This document shows, piece by piece, positions 7,634 through 13,580 of a stretch of DNA of 15,251 nt. Under the pieces are notes generated by a model that worked only from the letters and a program-made list of their open reading frames with translations, made no database searches and was not told the DNA's origin. Positions within the stretch are counted from its first letter, which is position 1. Every line of letters starts with the position of its first letter. The stretch spans positions 1 through 15,251 of the forward strand of contig JBCCLI010000136.1 of assembly GCA_039026975.1 (NCBI GenBank), written 5' to 3'. The stretch is from JBCBKZ01 sp039026975 (lineage in GTDB: Bacteria > Bacteroidota > Bacteroidia > J057). The translations under genes and the position numbers were made by a program.

Positions 7634-8704
7634 TTATACACGTTCCAGTTTGATAGGATAGCTCTTATTTGCATTCCACTGGCAGACATAAATATTTTTA
7701 TCCTTATCTATACACACATCATGGCAATGCTTAAATACAGGTACTTCCTGCTTCATCAGCTGAAGCTCTCCCTTTTTGTAAGCAGGCTTAGTCCCTCCTG
7801 GATTGGAAACTACTTTCCCCTGCTTGTCTAAGATGGTAACAAAGCCCGAATCAGGGGTCTGATTGAGGTACCTAAGCCTGGACCAGCACACCCCTGCATA
7901 TAGCATATCATCATGAATGACTGCCCTACATACATAAGCGCCTGGTAAAAATATGGTGCTGAGGTACTTCCCATCAAGGGTAAATCTTTTAAAGGCATTA
8001 TGCCCCCTAGAAGTACATACCAAGGTAGGATTAGTAGGATCTCGGCTATCAAGTGTTACGCCATGAGCTGTACTAAACTGCTGGTCTTCATTCCCTCTCC
8101 CCCCAAATTTACGGATGAACTCCCCTTCAGCACTGTATTGGAGAATCCACTGAGAACCGTATCCATCAGCTACGTAGATATCCCCATTAGGCCCTATAGT
8201 AGTTTCGGTTGGTTTGAAAGGATCACCTTCTCCATACGCATTGATTTCCTCGGGGTGAGAAATGGTCAGGAGAATTTTCCCATCAAGGGTAGTCTTAAAT
8301 ACCTTACCTAACTCTGGATCACAAATAAAGAGGAACTCCTCTCCATTGGCATCCCAAAGACTCAGCCCATGCCCTCCGGGAAATTCAGTCCCCCAACTAT
8401 TTAGCAGCTTTCCTGAGGTGTCATATATGATGATGTTATTTCGGGTATCATCCGTTACCATGATTAAGCGCCCCTTCTTATCCTGAACCATTTCATGGCA
8501 GTTATTTACAGGCGTTTTGGCTGGGTCTAAGTTTCCCCAACTTCTGTTGACGCGGTACCTGAACTTTCCATGTCCCAGCACCTCTTCACCCAGGTTAGAT
8601 GAGTGGGTGATGTTGAAGGTAAAACCGGGCGTCAAAAAGGAGGCCGTGGCTAAGGCAGCTGAGGATTTCAAAAAATGTCTACGGCTAGGGCTTGGCTCTT
8701 TCAT
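7634..8704 (-). CDS. Tat-exported NHL-repeat six-bladed beta-propeller protein
   Basis: The ATG at 8704 is chosen (356 residues), although the frame is open to 8791, because it places SRRHFLK (residues 7-13) and the hydrophobic ALATASFLTPGF as a twin-arginine signal right at the N-terminus. The rest is an NHL-type propeller: repeated blades such as KKGRLIMVTDDTRNNIIIYD, NGDIYVADGYGSQWILQYS and KDKNIYVCQWNA, each followed by a G-K-F/L turn. A histidine sits at the same place in several blades: CHEM (H70), GGHGL (H112), TAHGV (H214) and HCHDV (H328). This is like the metal-binding histidines of the peptidyl-amidoglycolate lyase (PAL) propeller family. Function is unknown; a periplasmic enzyme or binding protein is possible. 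The gene stands alone, with long gaps on both sides. Confidence 0.85.
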   Translation of the reverse strand: MKEPSPSRRHFLKSSAALATASFLTPGFTFNITHSSNLGEEVLGHGKFRYRVNRSWGNLDPAKTPVNNCHEMVQDKKGRLIMVTDDTRNNIIIYDTSGKLLNSWGTEFPGGHGLSLWDANGEEFLFICDPELGKVFKTTLDGKILLTISHPEEINAYGEGDPFKPTETTIGPNGDIYVADGYGSQWILQYSAEGEFIRKFGGRGNEDQQFSTAHGVTLDSRDPTNPTLVCTSRGHNAFKRFTLDGKYLSTIFLPGAYVCRAVIHDDMLYAGVCWSRLRYLNQTPDSGFVTILDKQGKVVSNPGGTKPAYKKGELQLMKQEVPVFKHCHDVCIDKDKNIYVCQWNANKSYPIKLERV

Positions 8705-9238
8705 GAGAATAGAATGTTTTCCTAAGAGAGAAGGATAGACAAGCGGTACTACTGTTCTTTTATGGAAAAGGGTAGCTTTCTCACTACGCATCCAAGTATA
8801 TCCTCACGGATACACTGATATTTCCTTATGGTATCTGTGGCTCTTAATATGCTGTTATACTTCTCATGTAGGGGATTCACGTTTCTGAGTAAGAACCCTA
8901 CCTAGCAGAAAGGATGTATGTACGTATGAGATCCCTCTGCTAACGTCAATTTTGGATAAGCCTATGCTTGTTTCCAGTGTTAGATTGTCTTCCGTCGGCA
9001 ATCCATAAGCCCTGTGGGCCTCATTTTGGCATTCGCCCTAACACGCTTTGTCCCGCCAATGCAACCCCGCAAACCACCCACGATCAGTGGCGTTACGGCC
9101 TCCCCACTAAATACTTTTCCTTTCAGGTAAATCCCCTAAATAGATAAGTATTTGATTATCAATGAGTATTATCCAAAACTCAAGTTCTGCTATTAACACA
9201 GCAGATTTATTCTTCACTTCCAGCCTTACTACTTCTCC
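8705..9238. other. Gene-free region holding a GC-rich inverted-repeat block
   Basis: These 534 bp separate the SDR and propeller genes. The reading frame of the propeller continues to 8791 but is judged to be leader. I see no supported CDS in the rest. TCTGCT (9186-9191) pairs with AGCAGA (9200-9205), a 6-bp hairpin 34 bp past the SDR stop that could be a weak terminator but lacks a U-tract on the minus strand. The notable content is the inverted-repeat block at 8941-9099, listed separately. Confidence 0.5.
8941..9099. repeat. Nested inverted repeats with TAAC/GTTA ends (attC-like)
   Basis: GTGTTAG (8977-8983) and CTAACAC (9038-9044) are perfect inverted copies; TAACG (8941-8945) and CGTTA (9091-9095) form a second, outer pair. 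GCCCTAACACGC (9035-9046) against GCGTTACGGC (9090-9099) is an imperfect inverted pair bounding 65 bp with 40 G+C (62%), while the next 60 bases hold only 19. GTTAGAT (8979-8985) fits the GTTRRRY core of integron attC sites exactly; GTTAGGG on the minus strand has one mismatch and the partner ends fit less well. GCCC-TGT-GGGC (9009-9019) is a further small hairpin. An attC-like recombination site, a structured RNA or a genome-wide repeat are all possible. No integrase is in the window. Confidence 0.35.
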
Positions 9239-10078
9239 CTACTCCTCAGGAAAATCTGTTGGTAATCCCAGGTATTCAAAAGCGTCTAGCTCTTTGGCAA
9301 ATTCAGCCAGTTTTATTCTCACTCTTTTGTAGGCAGGTCCCCCTAGCGGGAGGTGCATAGGTGGATTTTCCATTTCCGTGACTGCATACATAGCTTCTGC
9401 TCCTTTTATGGGATCTCCTATCTGCTTCCCACTCACATTCCCTATGTTTTGCATATTCTGGGCAGCAGATTTTTCGTAATCTGCTATCTTGGAAGGCGTA
9501 AATGTGGCTGACCTCCCCGCCCAGTCCGTTCTGAAAGGACCGGGTTCTATATTAGTTACCTTTATGCCCAGATGGGCTACTTCCTTGGCCAAGGCTTCCC
9601 CTATACCTTCTAGTGCAAACTTGGATCCATTATAGATTCCCACCCCGGGATACCCCTGCAAGCCAGCAATAGAGGTGATATTTAAAATGTATCCACTTCG
9701 CTGAGCGCGCATATGAGGGAGGATTTCCTGTATCATTCTCACACACCCAAACACATTTACGTCAAACTGTCTGTACATTTCCTCAAAAGGCACCTCTTCT
9801 ACTGCCCCAAGCGATCCATAGCCAGCATTATTAACCAATACATCTATTCGCTGGTGAAGGGCCATGGCTTTTTCAACCCCTGCTTTGATTTGGTCAGGCT
9901 TAGTAACATCCAGTAGGATACCTGTAGTCTTTCCAGGCACTAATTGATTGAAGGCTTCCAACTGAGTTTCCTTCCTCAGCGTACCGATCACCATATCTCC
10001 TTTTTCTCCTGCTATTTTAGCGAGTTCTCTTCCAAAGCCGGTAGAACAACCGGTTATGAACCATACTTTTTGGGCCAT
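9239..10078 (-). CDS. Classical short-chain dehydrogenase/reductase (SDR)
   Basis: This 279-residue NAD(P)-dependent oxidoreductase has the full classical SDR signature. The cofactor-binding loop is TGCSTGFG (residues 9-16), with D57 (LLDVT) at the adenine pocket, NNAGYG (83-88), N108, the catalytic serine S136 (NITS), and YxxxK with Y149 and K153 (YNGSK). EPGPFRTDW (178-186) is the usual loop after the active site. T33-L34-R35 after the second strand hints at NADP preference, since there is no acidic residue there. The length, slightly above the usual 250, is explained by a C-terminal extension common in the 'oxidoreductase, SDR family' group that acts on carbonyls or alcohols. The substrate cannot be predicted. 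It starts 12 bp after the redoxin stop and is almost certainly the third gene of the msrB operon. Confidence 0.93.
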   Translation of the reverse strand: MAQKVWFITGCSTGFGRELAKIAGEKGDMVIGTLRKETQLEAFNQLVPGKTTGILLDVTKPDQIKAGVEKAMALHQRIDVLVNNAGYGSLGAVEEVPFEEMYRQFDVNVFGCVRMIQEILPHMRAQRSGYILNITSIAGLQGYPGVGIYNGSKFALEGIGEALAKEVAHLGIKVTNIEPGPFRTDWAGRSATFTPSKIADYEKSAAQNMQNIGNVSGKQIGDPIKGAEAMYAVTEMENPPMHLPLGGPAYKRVRIKLAEFAKELDAFEYLGLPTDFPEE

Positions 10079-10090
10079 ATTTTCGTGTTA

Positions 10091-10537
10091 TCAAGTGGTA
10101 AAATTTTCTGCCAGGGTATTCCAAAGTCTTTGTTGGGCATTTCCCATAGAGCCAAAGATAGATTTTTCCACGATTCCTACTGGATTTACCCACAACCAGT
10201 GGGGCGTACCCTCTGCTCCATATAGGGAATAGGTCTTATTTTCCTGGTCCAGGTAAACAGGGTAGGAAACAGCTTGAAGCCTCAGCACTCCCTTAATCTG
10301 CGCTATGCTATACTTAAGGCTTTTAAAGCTTGTATGAATCCCAAGCATATTGACCATCGGGTATGCTAGTTGAAGTTCTCTACTCAGGGGCAAAGCTCTT
10401 CCCACACAGCCTGGACACTCTACGCTAAAAAAGAGAATTAATAGATAACCCCCAAAGTAGGCCTCTACATTTGGGGGATTTTCTTTTGTTAAGGGAGTAA
10501 CCTTCCAGCTTGGAAGGGGTTGACCACTTAGTTCCAT
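10091..10537 (-). CDS. Redoxin / thioredoxin-fold protein with CPGC motif
   Basis: This 148-residue thioredoxin-fold protein is of the AhpC/TSA-redoxin kind. YLLILFFSVECPGCVGRALP (residues 31-50) is the strand-turn-helix with a CxxC redox motif (C41 and C44), preceded by the short lead MELSGQPLPSWKV typical of redoxins. GTPHWLWVNPVG (110-121) supplies the cis-proline (P112) facing the active site, and IVEKSIFG the following strand. No signal peptide is seen, so it should be cytoplasmic. Its ATG follows the msrB stop with no gap (TAA then ATG), implying translational coupling. A role in reducing oxidised MsrB or clearing peroxide is inferred from this coupling and not shown by sequence. A general thiol-disulfide oxidoreductase is the alternative. 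Confidence 0.85.
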   Translation of the reverse strand: MELSGQPLPSWKVTPLTKENPPNVEAYFGGYLLILFFSVECPGCVGRALPLSRELQLAYPMVNMLGIHTSFKSLKYSIAQIKGVLRLQAVSYPVYLDQENKTYSLYGAEGTPHWLWVNPVGIVEKSIFGSMGNAQQRLWNTLAENFTT

Positions 10538-10921
10538 TTATGCTTGTCCTGCTGGAATGAAGTTCATGGAGATGGAATTCACACAGTGCCGGGTGTTCTT
10601 AGCGGTAAATCTTTCTCCCAAAAATACATGCCCTAAATGCCCATCACAGTTTGCACATACAATCTCTATCCTTCTCCCATCTGCATCTGGCACTCTCTTG
10701 ACTGCCCCCGGTATCTCATCATCAAAGCTGGGCCATCCGCAGCCGGAATGAAATTTATGTTCTGATGTATATAAGGGAGCATCACATCTCCTACAGGTGT
10801 AGGTGCCTTTCTCCGTATGGTTTTCATATTCTCCCGTAAAAGGCATTTCCGTCCCCTTATGAACAATCACTCTTTCCTCCTGGGGCGTCAATTTATTAAA
10901 GCCTGTTTTAGCGTCTTTCAT
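10538..10921 (-). CDS. msrB: Peptide-methionine (R)-S-oxide reductase MsrB
   Basis: MsrB reduces the R-diastereomer of methionine sulfoxide in oxidised proteins back to methionine. At 127 residues this is a normal single-domain, cytoplasmic form. Two CxxC pairs bind structural zinc: C43/C46 (CRRC) and C89/C92 (CANC). GCGWPSF (60-66) and GHLGHVF (94-100) are family hallmarks, and the catalytic cysteine is C113 in RHCVNSISMNF, with C61 a likely resolving cysteine. The histidine before C113 replaces the more common tyrosine; this change is also known in active relatives. There is no MsrA fusion. The gene leads a compact operon with the redoxin (0 bp) and SDR (12 bp). It has a strong upstream Shine-Dalgarno sequence, unlike most genes here. 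Confidence 0.97.
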   Translation of the reverse strand: MKDAKTGFNKLTPQEERVIVHKGTEMPFTGEYENHTEKGTYTCRRCDAPLYTSEHKFHSGCGWPSFDDEIPGAVKRVPDADGRRIEIVCANCDGHLGHVFLGERFTAKNTRHCVNSISMNFIPAGQA

Positions 10922-10925
10922 ATTT

Positions 10926-10932
10926 CTCCTTT
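10926..10932 (-). promoter_or_regulatory. Strong Shine-Dalgarno sequence for msrB
   Basis: On the minus strand AAAGGAG ends 4 bases before the msrB ATG. This is a near-perfect SD match. It stands out because the other genes in the window lack one, as is usual in Bacteroidetes, and it confirms the chosen start. Confidence 0.5.
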
Positions 10933-10964
10933 ATTAGTAACCAAAGGGTTAACGGAATTTTGAA

Positions 10965-11306
10965 CTAAGAGTTTCCGATTTCTTCTATGCGTTTCTCATA
11001 ATCATCTGCTGATATTTCATTTTTAGCCTTTATCCAGAAAATGATTAATTGAAGTATTCCAACCACCCAATAGAAGGGATATTTAAAGTAGGTGTAGAAC
11101 AGATTAAAACTATCTACCGTTTCTTCAGTCCGGTAGACCCTATTTACTTCTAGTCTTTGAGACAGGTAGGGAAGGCCTATTAAAAATAAGAAGGTAATAA
11201 TCCATCCGAAAGCCTTACTATTCTTGGTTTTAAGGAAAACAAGGTTCAGGACAACGAGAATTAGAATTATAACAAGGTCAAAAGCACTAAATAGACCGAA
11301 ATTCAT
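10965..11306 (-). CDS. Small three-helix membrane protein, unknown function
   Basis: This 113-residue protein is not recognised. It has three predicted transmembrane helices: about residues 10-25 (DLVIILILVVLNLVFL), 33-49 (FGWIITFLFLIGLPYLS) and 75-93 (KYPFYWVVGILQLIIFWIK). An extracytoplasmic or cytoplasmic loop lies between helices 2 and 3, and a charged tail ends in DDYEKRIEEIGNS. It is AT-rich like the toxin-antitoxin pair 45 bp upstream, and lies 43 bp before msrB on the same strand, so it could be cotranscribed with either. Nothing links it functionally to them. It is considered real because of its membrane topology and its clean start. Confidence 0.65.
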   Translation of the reverse strand: MNFGLFSAFDLVIILILVVLNLVFLKTKNSKAFGWIITFLFLIGLPYLSQRLEVNRVYRTEETVDSFNLFYTYFKYPFYWVVGILQLIIFWIKAKNEISADDYEKRIEEIGNS

Positions 11307-11351
11307 TAATCTTAATCAGATTGGGTTAATTCTCCAGCCGTCACTTCCAGT

Positions 11352-11774
11352 TCAAGAATATGAATTTTTATTACCTGTTCTACCAGCTATTTTAATGAAA
11401 AGGAGAAATATCATATAAAATAAAATCCAGTTTGGCACCCTAGAAAAAAGTTTATCTGTAGATATTAAGGAGAGGTTTATACAATAGGCCGTACTTCCAA
11501 TTATAGCATCTGGAAGTTTCAGATTATATCCACGCCTGAGTTTGATGGTATTATCTTTAATATCTGTATTTATATTAATCACATTCAGCCCAGAAATTAA
11601 GTTCCTTATAGAAGATTCTTCAACTGGAGAGATTTCAGGAAAGCTCAGTAATTCTAATTCAGTAATTACTGATATACTTAATTCCTTTTGATCTAAGATT
11701 GTCTCAAGGGTTTTATCACCGTTTAACAGGTAAAGAATGATATTCGTATCCACAAGAATACTACTCCCAATCAT
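11352..11774 (-). CDS. PIN-domain toxin (VapC-like ribonuclease)
   Basis: This 140-residue PIN-domain protein is the probable RNase toxin of a type II toxin-antitoxin pair. The acidic active-site residues that hold divalent metal are all visible: D9 (ILVDTNIIL), E39 (ITELELL), D89 (LKLPDAIIGSTA) and D107 (LISTDKLF). The preceding 54-residue gene overlaps it by 14 bp and is its likely antitoxin. The C-terminus is odd: after the usual final strand (NWILF) about 20 extra residues, mainly hydrophobic (YMIFLLFIKIAG), run on to the stop, so the protein is slightly long for the family and a former stop may have been lost. The gene is AT-rich: 60-base samples at 11401 and 11521 each contain 17 G+C, against 30 of 60 at 12361 in the carboxypeptidase gene. 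Recent transfer is plausible. Confidence 0.88.
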   Translation of the reverse strand: MIGSSILVDTNIILYLLNGDKTLETILDQKELSISVITELELLSFPEISPVEESSIRNLISGLNVININTDIKDNTIKLRRGYNLKLPDAIIGSTAYCINLSLISTDKLFSRVPNWILFYMIFLLFIKIAGRTGNKNSYS

Positions 11775-11925
11775 TTCTTATTTCTTTCTGAAAGACTAAT
11801 GGATCAGATTTGAGGTTCACAACCTCACAATACTTTTTTGCATCAAATACCCTTCTATTAGGTATTCTCTTCACTTTTTCAGAAATCTCTTTAGGACTAC
11901 TCCCTTTTTTTATAACAATAGTCAT
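11761..11925 (-). CDS. Small antitoxin partner of the PIN toxin
   Basis: The minus-strand frame from ATG 11923-11925 to TAG 11761-11763 encodes 54 residues beginning MTIVIKKGSSPKEISEKVKR and ending EIRNDWE. The N-terminal TIVIKKG strand, the basic helix, the RRVFDAKKYC segment and the final DPLVFQKEIRNDWE match the short antitoxins that often precede PIN toxins in Bacteroidetes: a DNA-binding-like N-terminus and an acidic/aromatic tail that could cover the toxin active site. Overlap with the toxin start (14 bp, different frame) implies coupled translation. It is expected to neutralise the toxin and may repress its own promoter; neither can be read from sequence. It is the sort of gene automatic callers drop for length. 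Confidence 0.8.
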   Translation of the reverse strand: MTIVIKKGSSPKEISEKVKRIPNRRVFDAKKYCEVVNLKSDPLVFQKEIRNDWE

Positions 11926-12017
11926 ATAGCTGTTTAATTTAATCTAGTTCTTTTTCGTAGGAATGGCTAATAAAGCTTATCAGGCTTTTTTTCTCAATCT
12001 TCCTATAAAATACTAGT

Positions 12018-13067
12018 CTACGAAAATGCTGCCCCCAAAAGTTTCAGAGATTTATCATCCGCGTCTAGCTCTGCTTCTACCCCAATGGGAATAGGGGCAT
12101 TATCTGCCACATGCCCGTAAGGTAAGTTCCAAACTACTGGGATTCCCAGGCTTCCTAATCTTTCTGTTAGGACCTCCCTTAAGGACATAGAGTCTGGAAA
12201 GTCAGGATCTTCTTCATCTACCTCACAATCATTAAACATGCCCAAGGCTATGCCATTAGCGTCCCTGAACTTATCTGCTAATATCAGTTGGGTTAACATT
12301 CTATCTACACGGTAAGGGGCTTCTCCTATGTCTTCTATGAGCACAATAGCATCCGTAAAGTCTGGTTCATGAGGGGTTCCCATCAAGGTAGAGATGAGTG
12401 TCAAGTTACCGCCTATGAGCTTTCCCCTGGCTTTCCCCGGGCTAATGGTTTCAGCTATATTTAGGGACTCCTCTGGCAGTAGCTCATTATCTGATCGGAT
12501 GTCATAGCCTTTCTCTCTATCCATGATTAAGCGCTGAAACTGAGATTCCATGAAGGGCGTTCGGGTAGAATCTACATTAGGTCCATGAAAACAAACCATA
12601 CCGGCATGCTTATAAATAGCAAACAGCAAGGCTGTAATATCACTGTAGCCCATAAAAAATTTGGGGTTGTTACGGATCAGCTCATAGTCAATATCATTTA
12701 GTAGTCTACCAGCTCCATAGCCACCCCGTATACAGTATACGCCATCTACTTCCGGGTCTTTGAACATGGCATGTAAATCATCCAGCCTCTGCTGGTCTGT
12801 CCCTGCCAGGAAGCCTTTTTTCACACGCACATTATCTGTGTACTTAACTTGAAAACCCGCCTCCTTCATATTTTTTAACGAACGTTCAAGAGAACCCCTG
12901 GAAACAGCACTGGAAGGCCCAACTATACCTAGGGTATCTCCCTTTTTTAAAGGTTTTGGGAGAATAACTTCATCTGTATGAGATTGCCCCCAGGCTGACT
13001 GGGTAGAACCTATTAAAGCTACTCCAGCTCCCAGGCTGAGTTTCTGGAAAAAATGTCTTCTGATCAT
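12018..13067 (-). CDS. Exported S66 LD-carboxypeptidase (LdcA/MccF family)
   Basis: S66 peptidases such as LdcA cut the terminal D-Ala from muropeptides (L,D-bond) during peptidoglycan recycling; MccF relatives hydrolyse microcin-like compounds. Numbering from the ATG at 13067 (349 residues), the triad is visible: S142 in FMGYSDITALL, E245 in VLIEDIGEAPYR, and H319 in LPYGHVADNAPIPIG. LGIVGPSSAV and YCIRGGYGAGRLLNDIDY are further family blocks. The ATG at 13067 is preferred over the open frame to 13130 because it puts MIRRHFFQKLSLGAGVALIG at the start, a Tat-like signal (RRxFF) ending near SAWGQ. E. coli LdcA is cytoplasmic, so export to the periplasm is notable and suggests work on the wall itself. 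It is divergent from the membrane-protein gene at 13218. Confidence 0.94.
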   Translation of the reverse strand: MIRRHFFQKLSLGAGVALIGSTQSAWGQSHTDEVILPKPLKKGDTLGIVGPSSAVSRGSLERSLKNMKEAGFQVKYTDNVRVKKGFLAGTDQQRLDDLHAMFKDPEVDGVYCIRGGYGAGRLLNDIDYELIRNNPKFFMGYSDITALLFAIYKHAGMVCFHGPNVDSTRTPFMESQFQRLIMDREKGYDIRSDNELLPEESLNIAETISPGKARGKLIGGNLTLISTLMGTPHEPDFTDAIVLIEDIGEAPYRVDRMLTQLILADKFRDANGIALGMFNDCEVDEEDPDFPDSMSLREVLTERLGSLGIPVVWNLPYGHVADNAPIPIGVEAELDADDKSLKLLGAAFS

Positions 13068-13183
13068 GTGCGCTGTTTTAGGAGAATATAGTAAGTTTTC
13101 ATAAAGAGTAAGTATACCGATCTCAGTCAATCAAGTCATTCAGCCACCGACAGATTTCCTTAACAAATTAGGTACTCAGTCGG

Positions 13184-13210
13184 TTTGTGTATAGATTCGT
13201 TCTAAATTTA
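13184..13210 (+). promoter_or_regulatory. Weak promoter candidate before the 13218 gene
   Basis: TTTG (13184-13187) and TAAATTTA (13203-13210) resemble the Bacteroidetes -33 and -7 boxes. The -7 box has one mismatch and the spacing (15 bp) is shorter than the usual 17-19. It ends 7 bp before the ATG, which would leave almost no leader. Confidence 0.25.
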
Positions 13211-13217
13211 ACCACCT

Positions 13218-13580
13218 ATGAAAGCACATATAGCAAGTTTAATTAATGGAATTATTCTGGTAGTATTAGGCGCATGGGGATACTTTGGGTCTGAGACCCC
13301 TTCCATGACAGCCCTTATTCCAGTCATTTTTGGCGTGCTGATCTTAGCTATGAACCCAGGTGTCAAAAAAGAGAATAAAGTAATAGCACACGTGGCTGTT
13401 CTCCTTACCCTGGTCATCCTGTTAGGGCTAGTGATGCCCCTTAGGGGAGCTCTGGGCCGGGGAGATAGTATGGCTGTTATACGAGTAGCTGTCATGATGC
13501 TCTCCACCTTAATGGCTATGGTATTCTTCATTAGAAGCTTTATTGCTGCTCGCAAGGCCAGAGAAGCTGGTAATGCTTAG
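13218..13580 (+). CDS. Four-helix membrane protein, unknown function
   Basis: This 120-residue integral membrane protein has four hydrophobic helices, about residues 5-23, 29-46, 55-74 and 84-105, and a short basic tail (ARKAREAGNA), so both ends are likely cytoplasmic. The pattern (GIILVVLGAWGYFGS ... LIPVIFGVLILAMNPGVKK ... MPLRGALGRGD) looks conserved and resembles small membrane proteins of unknown role in Bacteroidetes and related phyla; no enzyme motif is present. It stands alone on the plus strand, divergent from the carboxypeptidase gene, and its stop overlaps that of the convergent esterase by 4 bp. The reverse-strand frame opposite it is a shadow. Confidence 0.8.
   Translation: MKAHIASLINGIILVVLGAWGYFGSETPSMTALIPVIFGVLILAMNPGVKKENKVIAHVAVLLTLVILLGLVMPLRGALGRGDSMAVIRVAVMMLSTLMAMVFFIRSFIAARKAREAGNA

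Noticed and set aside
8990..9100. tRNA or riboswitch in the GC-rich block
   Set aside because: No cloverleaf, T-loop (GGTTCRA) or known riboswitch core was seen.
9186..9205. TCTGCT/AGCAGA hairpin after the SDR gene
   Set aside because: A 6-bp stem with an 8-base loop and no U-tract on the minus strand; not convincing as a terminator.
10938..10951. TAACC-AAAG-GGTTA hairpin upstream of msrB
   Set aside because: Only 5 bp, in the gap between two genes; such palindromes occur by chance and nothing links it to a regulator.
11972..11992. AAAGC/GCTTT hairpin followed by seven T on the plus strand
   Set aside because: The stem has only 5 bp, and no plus-strand gene ends before it. On the minus strand, where the carboxypeptidase ends, the tract after the stem is only TTTATT. 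It is at best a weak terminator.
13208..13555. Minus-strand 115-codon frame opposite the four-helix membrane gene
   Set aside because: Rich in Arg/Thr/Ile with no fold or helix pattern; it is the antisense shadow of the membrane protein.
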